A stretch of 64,000 nt of DNA from Alteromonas gilva. Lineage in GTDB: Bacteria > Pseudomonadota > Gammaproteobacteria > Enterobacterales > Alteromonadaceae. Shown piece after piece: positions 54,705 to 63,698 of the stretch (positions are counted from its first letter, which is position 1; each line of letters begins with the position of its first letter). The stretch covers positions 1,736,001-1,800,000 of the forward strand of contig NZ_JAQQXP010000001.1 in NCBI RefSeq assembly GCF_028595265.1, given 5' to 3'. Both the position numbers and the translations under genes were made by a program. Below the pieces are notes generated by a model. That model had not been told where the DNA came from and searched no databases. It saw only the letters and a list, made by a program, of their open reading frames with translations.

Positions 54705-55274
54705 GTGAATAAACGCGCAGCAGTTACTCTATTTCAAATGGAGCCACAGGAATTAAAACACGCCAGAGTCATAGCGGGTGTATCGCCAGCGGTGTTAAGA
54801 AGAGTATTCGGATTTTGGGTATTATTTGTGGCGTCGATCTGCGGATTAGTCAGCGTCGCGCCTAATCTCTCGTTGTTTTTCGTCAGTATGACCGGCGCTG
54901 TGTTGCTATTGTTTACCGTTCTTATCTTCTATCAGAGTCGGGTTTCTGAGGGCTGGCCCGCTGTCATTCATTATCATAACCGCATAGGGGTTGTGCAGGA
55001 GCCAATGTTGCGGCAGTTTTTAATGGTCGACGACAGCATTGTTGTGGGGGCAGAGCCGCATACCCTTAAACCTAACAAGAATGCCGTGGCAATTACGATT
55101 GATGACTCGCAGTTAAGCGATGACGACAAAGCGCTCTTGCAGCAAGCCATATGGCCGGACGAAAAGCGTTTGATCGCATTGAGTTACTTTAAAAAGCGCG
55201 AGGATATATGTGCTGCGATCAGGCACATTGTCGAGACGAAACGGACACGTTCAGTGACCAATGCCGCTGGGTAA
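54705..55274 (+). CDS. Unrecognised two-helix membrane protein
   Basis: The 189-residue ORF (GTG start; ATG 54738 is the alternative, neither with a strong ribosome site) has two membrane helices at about 32-54 and 58-77 (LFFVSMTGAVLLLFTVLIFYQ) and a soluble C-terminal domain of about 110 residues with acidic stretches (SQLSDDDKALL). I do not recognise the family. It lies 131 bases upstream of the BON-domain gene. Confidence 0.55.
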   Translation: MNKRAAVTLFQMEPQELKHARVIAGVSPAVLRRVFGFWVLFVASICGLVSVAPNLSLFFVSMTGAVLLLFTVLIFYQSRVSEGWPAVIHYHNRIGVVQEPMLRQFLMVDDSIVVGAEPHTLKPNKNAVAITIDDSQLSDDDKALLQQAIWPDEKRLIALSYFKKREDICAAIRHIVETKRTRSVTNAAG

Positions 55275-55405
55275 AATATTCAATGTGTATGGAAAACACT
55301 ACACCTCAGCGTGCTACAAATTTAATAAAATCATTACAAAACAAGTGTTTAATTGTGGCCTGAATGTCGCATAAGTATCTTTGAACTCTCAATCGGAGAT
55401 ACGTT

Positions 55406-55972
55406 ATGAAACGCTCAATACTTTCTGTAGTGGTTTTTGGCGCAATTACTTCATTCGCAGCGGCTCCTGCTTTAGCAGAATCAAAGTGGGAAGACACAGC
55501 CAAAGATGCCTGGATTGATGGCAAAGCCGAATCGACGCTACTGTTTAATACTCACCTGAATTCCTTTGATATTAATACCGACGTCCAGGATGGCGTCATC
55601 ATCCTCACCGGTAAAGTGGATAATTCAGTAGATAAAAAATTGGCTGAAGAGCTGGTGGTAGGTATCGACGGTGTTGCCAGTGTCGACAATCAGCTCACGA
55701 TTATCAGCAATGATAACGATGACCCTCTCATTGATGAACAAACCTCCGCCCAATTGACCGATGCTAAAATTGCCACTGTGGTGAAGTCCCGCTTGTTGAT
55801 GGACTCAGACATTTCGGGTCTTGATATCGACGTAGATGTAACCGACAGCAATGTGGTGCTTAAAGGCACTGTAGAGAGCGAATCGGAGCGCGCTCTGGCA
55901 ATCCAGATTGCTAAAAACACGGCTGAAGTGGCATCGGTCGACAACCAACTTACTGTAACCAAATCTGAATAA
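55406..55972 (+). CDS. Periplasmic protein with two BON domains (OsmY/DolP-like)
   Basis: The 188-residue product has a signal peptide (cleavage after A25 in APALAES) and two BON domains at about 35-105 and 115-188, each with the GxV and VxxVDNxL signatures (GVIILTGKVDN; VVLKGTVESE). BON domains bind phospholipid membranes; DolP and OsmY help envelope integrity. There is no lipobox, so it should be soluble in the periplasm. CGGAGA precedes the ATG. A hairpin terminator separates it from the four-gene cluster that follows. Confidence 0.88.
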   Translation: MKRSILSVVVFGAITSFAAAPALAESKWEDTAKDAWIDGKAESTLLFNTHLNSFDINTDVQDGVIILTGKVDNSVDKKLAEELVVGIDGVASVDNQLTIISNDNDDPLIDEQTSAQLTDAKIATVVKSRLLMDSDISGLDIDVDVTDSNVVLKGTVESESERALAIQIAKNTAEVASVDNQLTVTKSE

Positions 55973-55980
55973 ATTAGCGC

Positions 55981-56018
55981 GCAACGGCGCTTCGCACGGA
56001 GCCGTTGCCGTTTTTCTT
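55981..56018 (+). terminator. Intrinsic terminator/attenuator after the BON gene
   Basis: GCAACGGC at 55981-55988 pairs with GCCGTTGC at 56001-56008 and is followed by CGTTTTTCTT. Partial read-through would set a lower level for the downstream cluster than for the BON gene. Confidence 0.8.
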
Positions 56019-56041
56019 AACACAGGTAAATGGGAATACCC

Positions 56042-56404
56042 ATGCAAAAATTAACTAAATGGACATTAGGCGCCCTGGTGGTATGCAGCGGCGTTTTTGC
56101 TGGACCTCAAACAGCATCTGTGACGCGCCTGGTAAATAAGGAATCGGCGGCGCCTCTTAAATCACCGGATGAGCCTTATCGCAGCCCGGTCATAGTGCAA
56201 TTAGAACAACAAGTTAAGATGACTCATTTTGATCCAAAGCAAAGGCTACACGGCTTACGTTTTAAGCGTATAGTGCATTATCTGAGTGAGGCGCGCGGCT
56301 ACGATGAAAAGCACTCGATGTATAACCGTGACGAGGCATTAACCCGGGCGGCTAATATATTGCGCCACCATCAGGTAAAAACCGGACAATACTATGAATT
56401 ATAA
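56042..56404 (+). CDS. Small secreted protein of unknown function
   Basis: ATG 56042 has GGGA upstream. The 120-residue product has a signal peptide (MQKLTKWTLGALVVCSGVFA) and a basic, helical domain (FDPKQRLHGLRFKRIVHYLSEARG). I do not recognise the family. Its end overlaps the start of mlaA by 11 bases, so it belongs to the same transcription unit. Confidence 0.65.
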   Translation: MQKLTKWTLGALVVCSGVFAGPQTASVTRLVNKESAAPLKSPDEPYRSPVIVQLEQQVKMTHFDPKQRLHGLRFKRIVHYLSEARGYDEKHSMYNRDEALTRAANILRHHQVKTGQYYEL

Positions 56405-57290
56405 GTCGACGTTACTTACATTTTTATTGTTCGTCGTGGCCGGGTGCTCGTCAATACCGCCACCCGACCAAGTATCCCCAGTCAGTGTCTCAACGGCCCG
56501 GGCTCCCGGCGAAGCTCAGCAAGGCGTTTCTGACAAAGCAGAACAACTCAGCCAGGGAAAACCGGTGAGTATTGCCACCTCTCAGGGGCAGATAGATATC
56601 GAACCTGCTGTTGTGGCGGTAGCAAATGCCAATTCGGCCACTGACCCGGTGGTGCCCGCGCAGCCGGATTACTACGACCCGTGGGAAGGCTTTAATCGCT
56701 CTGTATTTGCCTTTAATCACAAAGCTTATGAGTACGTACTTATTCCTGTTACCGACGGCTACAAGGCAGTCATACCTTCTCCGGTGCGCGCTTCCGTTGG
56801 TAACTTCTTTGCTAACCTGCGGGAACCGTTAAACCTGCTCAACAATTTATTTTCCGGAGACGTTGATGATGCCGGCAGTAACTTAGGGCGGTTTTTAATT
56901 AACAGTACGGTGGGTGTGTTAGGGCTTTTCGACCCGGCCAGCAGTTGGTTTGATATTGACAAAAAGCGTCGTTCAATAGGCGACATGTTAGCTCATTACG
57001 GGGTAGGTTCCGGGCCCTTCTTAGTATTACCTGTGCTCGGGCAAAGTGATGTGCGCGGCGGCGTTTCAATATTAACGGAAGGCATAATTCATCCGGTGAA
57101 TCAGATTGCCGATTCACCACAAAATTATCAGCTTCGAACGGTTGACGGTTTAGATGACTTTTCGTCGCAATCAGATACTTATCAGACGTTGTATAACGAA
57201 GCGCAGGATCCGTATTTGTATTTCAGGAACCAGTATTTACAAGGGCAGGCAAGGGATACGTTGTATGAAAATAAAAACGCTAAGGACTAG
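56394..57290 (+). CDS. mlaA: MlaA-family outer-membrane lipoprotein
   Basis: The 298-residue product has a lipoprotein signal (MNYKSTLLTFLLFVVAGCSS) and, after a linker of about 70 residues, the MlaA/VacJ domain (DPWEGFNRSVFAFNHKAYEYV; GNFFANLREPLNLLNNLFSGD; INSTVGVLGLFDPAS). MlaA removes mislocalised phospholipid from the outer leaflet of the outer membrane. The extended N-terminal linker is unusual. It overlaps the upstream gene by 11 bases and the downstream transporter by 26 bases, and no mlaBCDEF genes are here. Confidence 0.9.
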   Translation: MNYKSTLLTFLLFVVAGCSSIPPPDQVSPVSVSTARAPGEAQQGVSDKAEQLSQGKPVSIATSQGQIDIEPAVVAVANANSATDPVVPAQPDYYDPWEGFNRSVFAFNHKAYEYVLIPVTDGYKAVIPSPVRASVGNFFANLREPLNLLNNLFSGDVDDAGSNLGRFLINSTVGVLGLFDPASSWFDIDKKRRSIGDMLAHYGVGSGPFLVLPVLGQSDVRGGVSILTEGIIHPVNQIADSPQNYQLRTVDGLDDFSSQSDTYQTLYNEAQDPYLYFRNQYLQGQARDTLYENKNAKD

Positions 57291-59730
57291 TCTGGCAAAC
57301 GCCATTGTGAGCGGGCGATGGGCAATCATTGCCAGCTTTATAGTACTGTTGGTCGCTGCTGCCGCAGGGATCCCCAAATTTAAAATAGCCGCTTCTGCCG
57401 ACACATTGCTGGTGAAAGACAACGAATTATATATTCAGACTCAGATGGCTGAGCAAACGTTCAGTCCTGATGAATTTATTTTACTGGCCTACGAGCCCAC
57501 CGAACACGACGTTTTCAGTGAGCAGACGTTTAACGACCTGGCGATGTTATCGGATAAACTGAGTCAGATTGAACGCGTTGAGTCCACAACGTCAATCCTG
57601 AGTGTACCGCTCATCGACAACGCTGACGCTTTAACCGGTCAAACTGATGTGAGCGACCTCACATGGCTTAATCAGCGCTATGCGCCTGAAACAATGCGTG
57701 ACTTAGTCAGTGGACATCCCATTTTTACTGATTTATTAATCAATCGCGATAACAGCGCTACTGCTATTCAGATTGTATTTCAATCCAACCCTGAACTGGT
57801 TGAGATAGAACAGCAAATCACCAATATCAAGGCAAACCTGCTTGACCGCGCGCTGACCGATGATGAGCAGCAACGCGTTGCGCAATTACAGTCGCAGGCA
57901 GAGCCTCTGCGCGCTGAGCTGACCCGTCAACGCAAGCAGGAAATTGCACAAATCAATGCCATTACCCAGCAAGTGAACGAACGCGCCAATACCTATTTAG
58001 GTGGCTCTTATGTGGTGGGACAGCACCTTATCGATATTATTCGTGCTGATCTGGTTGTTTTTGGTCTTGCTATTGCTGTTGTCATTGCCCTATTGCTGGC
58101 GGTGCTTTTCAAACGGATAAAGTGGGTGGTGTTTCCATTATTAAGTTGTGGCCTGAGTGTTATGTTAACTATCGGCGCTCTCGGCTGGTTTGATTTGCGT
58201 GCCACGGTGATCTCGGCCAACTTTGTGGCGTTGCAGATCATATTAACCCTGGCAGTGATGATCCACATGCTGGGCAGCTATCGGTATATTGTGCGTGAAC
58301 AGCCTGAACTGAATCAACATGAACGGGTAAAACGCATGTTGGAAGACAAACTCGCGCCGTGCTTTTTTGCTTCATTAACGACCAGTGTTGGCTTTGCAGC
58401 TCTGCTATTCAGCGGCCTCGAACCGGTCATTTCCTTTGGAATAATGATGCTGATCGCAATGCTGATATCGCAGTTGGTCAGTCTGCTGTTATTCCCGGCG
58501 CTGCTGGCTTTGTTTCCCGCTGGTAGCGAAGCCACAGATTACCGTTTTATTACCCGTACGCTGGCTGTGTGTCGCTCACTTTCACTTAACCATCCGGGCA
58601 TGACCATAATCACCGCGCTGGTGCTCTTTGCGGCACTTGGTGCAGGTATCACCCGACTCAATGTAGAAAACTCCTTTATTAACTATTTTGCCAAAGATAC
58701 CCGGGTGTATCAGGAGTTGGCCTATATTGATAAGCAATTCGGCGGGACCACCGCCCTGGATATCATTATCGATGTGCCACAGCGGCCCGATGATCCGTCG
58801 CTGATGATTGGCGCTGACAGCGTAAACCAGCTGACTTTAGTACAAAGCGCGGTGACCGCATTTGAGGCAACCGGCAGTGTCACCTCGCTGGTTAATTTTA
58901 CTGAGCTGGCAAAACAACTGAACGGGAACCGGCCGTTAACCGAGTACGAATTATCGAGTATTTATTACCTGTTAAATGAAAAAGTAGTCAATCAACTGGT
59001 GGGCGCATATTTTTCAGAAGAACACCAACAATTGCGTATTGCGGTAAGAATTCAGGATACAACCGAAGGGTTAAACCGCGAGCAGTTTATGTCGCAACTC
59101 AAAGAAGATCTGGCAACGGTTGGGGTGGCGCAAGACGGCTATCAGCTAACCAGTTTGTTTGTGCTCTATCAGGATATATTGAGTCGCCTGTTTGACTCAC
59201 AAATTAATACTTTGGGGGTTGTTTACGTTGCGCTGGGCTTAGTGTTTTTACTCATTTTTCGCTCAATTAAAGTAGCACTTATCGCTTTGCTTCCCAATAT
59301 TCTGACCACTCTGGCTATTTTAGGTGTAATTGGCTGGGCAGGGATCCCTCTGGATATTATGACTATCACGATAGCGGCCATTGCGATGGGGATAGCTGTG
59401 GACGATACCTTGCATTTTGTGCACTGCTACTTAGCGTCGCTGCGCGAGGAGGGGCATAGCCAGTCTGCGAATAAAGCGCAACAGGCTGCCAACTCTGCCT
59501 TTAAACACAGTGGTTTGGCAATATTAATGACTACCACGGTTATTGCGGTGGGGTTCTCCTTGTTTGGGTTTTCGGACTTTTTACCCAGTGTGTACTTTGG
59601 CTTACTCACGGCACTGGCCATGATAATGGCATTGGTGGCTGATTTAACCGTGTTACCGGCGTTACTCAATAAGTGGGTAGCACCAGACTATGAAACAAAA
59701 AATGAAACTGAGGGCGCGCGTGCAAACTAA
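57265..59730 (+). CDS. MMPL/RND-superfamily transporter (COG1033 type)
   Basis: ATG 57265 (GGGA nine bases upstream) gives 821 residues; the frame extends upstream within mlaA. It has a first helix (24-43), a periplasmic loop with a coiled-coil (about 195-245), a five-helix bundle, a second loop, and a second bundle with GMGIAVDDTLHFVHCYLAS (helix 4 equivalent, with an acidic pair). The layout is that of HpnN/MmpL-type proteins, which move lipids. Overlap with mlaA suggests a joint lipid-handling role. Confidence 0.85.
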   Translation: MKIKTLRTSLANAIVSGRWAIIASFIVLLVAAAAGIPKFKIAASADTLLVKDNELYIQTQMAEQTFSPDEFILLAYEPTEHDVFSEQTFNDLAMLSDKLSQIERVESTTSILSVPLIDNADALTGQTDVSDLTWLNQRYAPETMRDLVSGHPIFTDLLINRDNSATAIQIVFQSNPELVEIEQQITNIKANLLDRALTDDEQQRVAQLQSQAEPLRAELTRQRKQEIAQINAITQQVNERANTYLGGSYVVGQHLIDIIRADLVVFGLAIAVVIALLLAVLFKRIKWVVFPLLSCGLSVMLTIGALGWFDLRATVISANFVALQIILTLAVMIHMLGSYRYIVREQPELNQHERVKRMLEDKLAPCFFASLTTSVGFAALLFSGLEPVISFGIMMLIAMLISQLVSLLLFPALLALFPAGSEATDYRFITRTLAVCRSLSLNHPGMTIITALVLFAALGAGITRLNVENSFINYFAKDTRVYQELAYIDKQFGGTTALDIIIDVPQRPDDPSLMIGADSVNQLTLVQSAVTAFEATGSVTSLVNFTELAKQLNGNRPLTEYELSSIYYLLNEKVVNQLVGAYFSEEHQQLRIAVRIQDTTEGLNREQFMSQLKEDLATVGVAQDGYQLTSLFVLYQDILSRLFDSQINTLGVVYVALGLVFLLIFRSIKVALIALLPNILTTLAILGVIGWAGIPLDIMTITIAAIAMGIAVDDTLHFVHCYLASLREEGHSQSANKAQQAANSAFKHSGLAILMTTTVIAVGFSLFGFSDFLPSVYFGLLTALAMIMALVADLTVLPALLNKWVAPDYETKNETEGARAN

Positions 59731-60181
59731 AACTTTCTCTTTAAAAAACGTATCAGCCAGTTTTTTTGCCGGCTTATTTTTATGTGTTTCGGCCACAATG
59801 GTGGGCATGTCTGGGGTGCATTTTTATGCCGGGTTTGCTGACGAAATAGATTTTGTATCGGCGGTGATAAGAGCGGTGAATGACTTATTTATCGCCCTGG
59901 CCACTTACGAACTCGCGATGGGTATTTTTAAGGAATATCGCCACAGTGAAGAAGACGATTTGTTTTTGTCGATTCGTCGCACGGTCACGCGGTTTGTTAG
60001 TGTCGTCGTTATTGCACTGGTGCTTGAGGGGTTGATTATGATTATAAAATACAGTCAGCTCGATCTGGCCGGAAATTTGTTTTACCCGGTCGCCGTGGTC
60101 ATTGCGGCCAGTGTGCTGCTAATATCACTGGGCGTGTTTTTGTACCTGACCGGCAGTAAACATGCACTACCGGCGGAATAA
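59690..60181 (+). CDS. Four-helix membrane protein of unknown function
   Basis: The ORF of 163 residues has four hydrophobic helices (about 21-45, 58-80, 98-118, 128-153). It overlaps the transporter gene by 41 bases; a GTG at 59720 with GAGGG upstream is a possible shorter start. The pattern resembles PsiE-like small membrane proteins, but the match is not clear. It closes the lipid-transport cluster. Confidence 0.6.
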   Translation: MKQKMKLRARVQTKTFSLKNVSASFFAGLFLCVSATMVGMSGVHFYAGFADEIDFVSAVIRAVNDLFIALATYELAMGIFKEYRHSEEDDLFLSIRRTVTRFVSVVVIALVLEGLIMIIKYSQLDLAGNLFYPVAVVIAASVLLISLGVFLYLTGSKHALPAE

Positions 60182-60341
60182 CCCGCCGACGCTGCATTGA
60201 TTAATTGAGCTCAGCTCGTTGCGTGATCTCGTTACAAGATGTCGTTATAAAATGTGAAGCGGGCTATTTACGTTCATTGACACTGTTTATTTGCAGTGTG
60301 TGAGGTAAACTGAAGCCATCATTTTCTGATGGCTATTTCCA

Positions 60342-61526
60342 ATGAACAGGTCTGCTTTTACTGCATTTTTTATACTCATTTTTGCGCTCTTTTATGCTAG
60401 TGATTCGCACAGCGAGACCCTGCGTGTTGCGACGTTTAATGTCAGTATGGAAGCCAGTAATTATTCACAGGATGACACGGAAAACCCTGCTGGCGACATC
60501 TTGTTGACCCACCTGAAATCGGCACAGCATCCGCAAATTCGTAATATTGCCGAAATTATTCAGCGTACGGCCCCGGATATTATATTGCTGAATGAGTTCG
60601 ATTATTACCCGAATGCATCACCTTCTGCTGCCGCATTATTTGTGACAAATTATCTCAATGTCAGCCAGCAAGGCCAGACCCCAATAGATTATCCTTACCA
60701 GTATATTGCGCCAGTGAATACCGGCGTGCCGACGCCTTTTGATCTGGATAATAATGGCGAAAAAACCGGGCACGGTGGCGATGCGTATGGGTGGGGGCTG
60801 TATCCGGGTCAGTATGGCATGGCACTGTTATCGCGATATCCCATTGATGTCGATGCAATCCGTACTTTTCAGCTGTTTCGTTGGCAGGATATGCCCGGTG
60901 CGCAGCAGCCTGTCGATCCGGTGTCAGGAGAAGCCTGGTATAATCAGCAAGAGTGGGCAGCGTTGCGATTAAGTTCCAAATCTCACTGGGATATACCGGT
61001 AAATGTAAAGGGTAAAACCGTGCATATACTCGCGATGCACCCAACGCCGCCAACCTTTGATGGCCCGGAAGACAGAAACGGCAAACGCAATCACGATGAA
61101 ATTCGGTTGATGGCCGATTACTTGCTGCCATCAACAGCTGACTATATTTATGATGATACAGGTCGCGAGGGCGGTTTTACCGGCCAGCGTTTTGTACTGG
61201 CCGGCGATTTTAATGCCGCAGACACAGGCGATAAATACCGACCGGGCGTTATTGAGCAGCTCACCGAGCATCCGCTGGTCAATAATAGTGTCATACCTAT
61301 CAGCGAAGGCGGTGCGGAGTCGCATAGCATGCACGAGAGTAATCGTTTTACAGCATACTGGGGCGCGCGGGCCGATTATGTATTGCCGTCGCAGTTTGGT
61401 TTTAAGGTGACGGCAGCCGGTGTTTTTTGGCCGCGTAAAAGTTCAGCTTTGTATCGACTGGTAAAAGACCGTCAAAGAAGCTCTGATCATCGTTTGGTGT
61501 GGGTGGATTTAGCGTTAACGGATTAA
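60342..61526 (+). CDS. Secreted endonuclease/exonuclease/phosphatase-family protein
   Basis: The 394-residue product has a signal peptide (to about residue 24) and an EEP domain: LRVATFNVSMEA (N), LLNEFDYYPN (metal-binding E), HPTPPTFDGPEDRNGKR, LAGDFNA and SSDHRLVWVDL (catalytic HD). Members hydrolyse phosphodiesters in nucleic acids or lipids; it could be a secreted nuclease or a phosphatase. It is a single gene after the lipid cluster. Confidence 0.87.
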   Translation: MNRSAFTAFFILIFALFYASDSHSETLRVATFNVSMEASNYSQDDTENPAGDILLTHLKSAQHPQIRNIAEIIQRTAPDIILLNEFDYYPNASPSAAALFVTNYLNVSQQGQTPIDYPYQYIAPVNTGVPTPFDLDNNGEKTGHGGDAYGWGLYPGQYGMALLSRYPIDVDAIRTFQLFRWQDMPGAQQPVDPVSGEAWYNQQEWAALRLSSKSHWDIPVNVKGKTVHILAMHPTPPTFDGPEDRNGKRNHDEIRLMADYLLPSTADYIYDDTGREGGFTGQRFVLAGDFNAADTGDKYRPGVIEQLTEHPLVNNSVIPISEGGAESHSMHESNRFTAYWGARADYVLPSQFGFKVTAAGVFWPRKSSALYRLVKDRQRSSDHRLVWVDLALTD

Positions 61527-61639
61527 TGATTTTAATCAATAAAGAGAATTATGCGCTTACGGGGAGGGCGATATTGAACCGGTTTATGGTGTCTTCATAA
61601 CCCGTATTGCTAATGAAAAGTGGGTTTAGTTGTATATTT

Positions 61640-61680
61640 CCATAAAAAAGAGAGGCAATATCAAAAGATATTGCCTCTGC
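61640..61680 (-). terminator. Terminator of the small lipoprotein gene (minus strand)
   Basis: A perfect 12-bp stem (AGAGGCAATATC at 61651-61662 with GATATTGCCTCT at 61667-61678) has an AAAA loop and is followed on the minus strand by CTTTTTTATG. Confidence 0.88.
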
Positions 61681-61713
61681 CGTCTTATATCAGTAGTGCT
61701 GATTTAACGTCAA

Positions 61714-61914
61714 TTAGCAGTCGTCGTCTTCAGCTTCAACACCTTCTTTGACTTTTTCACAGGCATCCTCTACAGCATTACCTGCGTCGGTTACTGCCTC
61801 ATCGATTTTTTCACCAGCGTCCTCGGCCTCGCCACCAGTACAGGCGATAACTGAGCACGCGAAAGCAGCGATGACGGTCATTTTTAATACTTCCAAAAAC
61901 TTTAAATTCTTCAT
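61714..61914 (-). CDS. Small entericidin-like acidic lipoprotein
   Basis: The 66-residue product has a lipoprotein signal ending in SVIAC and a short acidic, alanine-rich mature part (DAGEKIDEAVTDAGNAVEDA) that ends in DDDC. Entericidins and similar small lipoproteins are stress-induced; no toxic or antitoxic role can be shown from one gene. AAGGA lies before the ATG. It is 29 bases downstream of the DUF1328 gene, so the two are an operon. Confidence 0.75.
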   Translation of the reverse strand: MKNLKFLEVLKMTVIAAFACSVIACTGGEAEDAGEKIDEAVTDAGNAVEDACEKVKEGVEAEDDDC

Positions 61915-61943
61915 AATTAATCCTTAATATTGGGGTCTTTTGC

Positions 61944-62120
61944 CTAGGCTTTGGGGGCTTTGCCGCGTAAAGCGCCTGCCACCAGTGAGATAACAAGTAG
62001 CACTACAAATAAAAAGAACAGAAACTGTGCTATACCTGTTGCTGCACCGGCGATGCCACCGAAACCGAAAACTGCTGCGATAATTGCAATAATAAAAAAT
62101 GTAATTGCCCAACCTAACAT
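61944..62120 (-). CDS. DUF1328-family small membrane protein
   Basis: ATG 62120 (AAGGAG upstream) to TAG 61944-61946 gives 58 residues that match the YtjA/DUF1328 family: MLGWAITFFIIAIIAAVFGF, then GGIAGAATGIAQFLFFLFVV and a basic end. The family has two membrane helices and is widespread in stress operons. It is followed by the small lipoprotein gene. Confidence 0.88.
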   Translation of the reverse strand: MLGWAITFFIIAIIAAVFGFGGIAGAATGIAQFLFFLFVVLLVISLVAGALRGKAPKA

Positions 62121-62374
62121 AATGTCTCCTTGTTTATTTCATCGTAAGTCACTAATGATTATGCGAGTCTTGTGCCACTACCTAAGTTGTTGTTTAATAT
62201 GTTTTTAATTGTTTCTGAGCCATTTGAAGATAGTTGCTATGCTAGTTTGTTACCGCCTTTGTGCACATTTTACACGGCGGTTTCGACAGCCTTTGCTGCG
62301 CATAGGCTGACATTAGTAGCAATTAGGTTTAGGATCGCGTTTTAACGTCGCTTTTTAATTATCCGGAGTTCCCC

Positions 62375-63022
62375 ATGGCCAATACTCACTCAGCGTTTAT
62401 CGGGCTGATGCAACGCGCCCGCAACGTGAAACGCTGGCCGTTGATGGCGCAGTTTCAGTCTGAAATGTTATCGACGCATATTTACGAAGCATCCGTGATT
62501 GCACACATGCTTGGGGTGATTGCCAAAGAAGTGTATAACGAGGACATTAACCCTGACCGTGTGGCATCCATGGCCATTTTTCATGAAGGCAGTGAAATAG
62601 CCGGTATGAGTGATATTCCCAGCCCGGTGAAGTACCACGATCCTGAAACAACCCAGGCCATTAAAAAGTTAGAACGCCGGTTTGAACAAATGTTGATCAA
62701 AACGCTGCCGGAGGCGCTTCAGGCGAGCTATGAATCGCTCATTGTGCAGGATAAAAACGATGACCATGTGCGCCTGGCCAAAGCCGCTGATGTGCTGTGT
62801 GCTTATCTTAAATGCGATTATGAACTGGCTAAGTCTAATCATGAATTTTCTAATGCAATGGAGGAGATGGAAGTGCAGTTGGCTCGTTACCGGGAGTTAC
62901 ATCCCTGTGTTGACTACTTCTGTAAGGTCTTTTTAGAAGACGCTAAAGGTACACTGGATGAGCAAACCAAGGATCTGGACTGGGTAGAAAACGCCAATCA
63001 GGCTAATTTGAAATCTTCTTAG
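62375..63022 (+). CDS. yfbR: YfbR-like 5'-deoxynucleotidase with HE in place of the HD motif
   Basis: The 215-residue HD-superfamily protein follows E. coli YfbR: KRWPLM near 19-24 (substrate recognition), H35 in STHIYEAS, the metal pair H70-E71 in AIFHEGSEIAG, SDIPSPVKY and D139 in KAADVLCAYLKC. YfbR removes phosphate from deoxynucleoside 5'-monophosphates. The usual Asp of the HD pair is Glu here, while the other ligands are kept. Activity is probable but not certain. Confidence 0.88.
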   Translation: MANTHSAFIGLMQRARNVKRWPLMAQFQSEMLSTHIYEASVIAHMLGVIAKEVYNEDINPDRVASMAIFHEGSEIAGMSDIPSPVKYHDPETTQAIKKLERRFEQMLIKTLPEALQASYESLIVQDKNDDHVRLAKAADVLCAYLKCDYELAKSNHEFSNAMEEMEVQLARYRELHPCVDYFCKVFLEDAKGTLDEQTKDLDWVENANQANLKSS

Positions 63023-63229
63023 TTACCTTACCAGATACCACCCAACGCTGACGCGTCTTTCGTATGTACGGTAGTGTTGTCGGCGTAGTGTTTTAATTAA
63101 CCCCACTAAAGTTCCGGTACGGATAAAGTAAGCAGCCGGCAACGGTGTCGTTACCATCATTTTTAAACATGGCCGCCAAACCATGCTTTGCGAAAGCGGT
63201 TACGGGCTAACACATTAATTAGATGGCTA

Positions 63230-63640
63230 TTATTTGTTGAGCAGGGCAGTTAATTTTTCCAGACACTGCTGGTGACGGTTAGTGATCTGGCGCAATTTTA
63301 GCGACAGGCCAGACGGCTTCAATGACGACAGACTGTCGTTTAAGCAGGTCAGTAATTGCTGTTCAAGTTCGATAAAACCATCGATTTTATCGTGCGTTGA
63401 ATAGTTACTCAGTATTGCCTGCAGACGCTCATTAAGGGGCTCGGTCAGGCCACTATCCTGCGTGTCATCGTCATCGGGTGTAAGCAATGCCAGGGCGCGT
63501 GTTTTTTCTTCTTTGAGTAATTTTAAGCAAGCCATTTGTTGGCTCGATGGCTTATCAGATGTGGCAGAATCATATAGCTCTGCGCCTTTACTAAACAGCG
63601 CTTGTAAGTGCTCAATGGTATTGGTCTTATCGTGCATCAT
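63230..63640 (-). CDS. Helical protein of unknown function
   Basis: The 136-residue ORF encodes an all-helical, soluble protein (NTIEHLQALFSKGAELYDSA; LNERLQAILSNY; ITNRHQQCLEKLTALLN) with an acidic loop (PDDDDTQDSG). GAG lies six bases before the first ATG. The layout recalls small four-helix-bundle stress proteins, but I cannot assign a family. It lies 58 bases downstream of the partial gene at the window edge, on the same strand. Confidence 0.6.
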   Translation of the reverse strand: MMHDKTNTIEHLQALFSKGAELYDSATSDKPSSQQMACLKLLKEEKTRALALLTPDDDDTQDSGLTEPLNERLQAILSNYSTHDKIDGFIELEQQLLTCLNDSLSSLKPSGLSLKLRQITNRHQQCLEKLTALLNK

Positions 63641-63698
63641 AACTACTCAATAAATTAGGTGAATGAGACGAAAGGCTGCCTGGCTAATCAGTGTTTGG

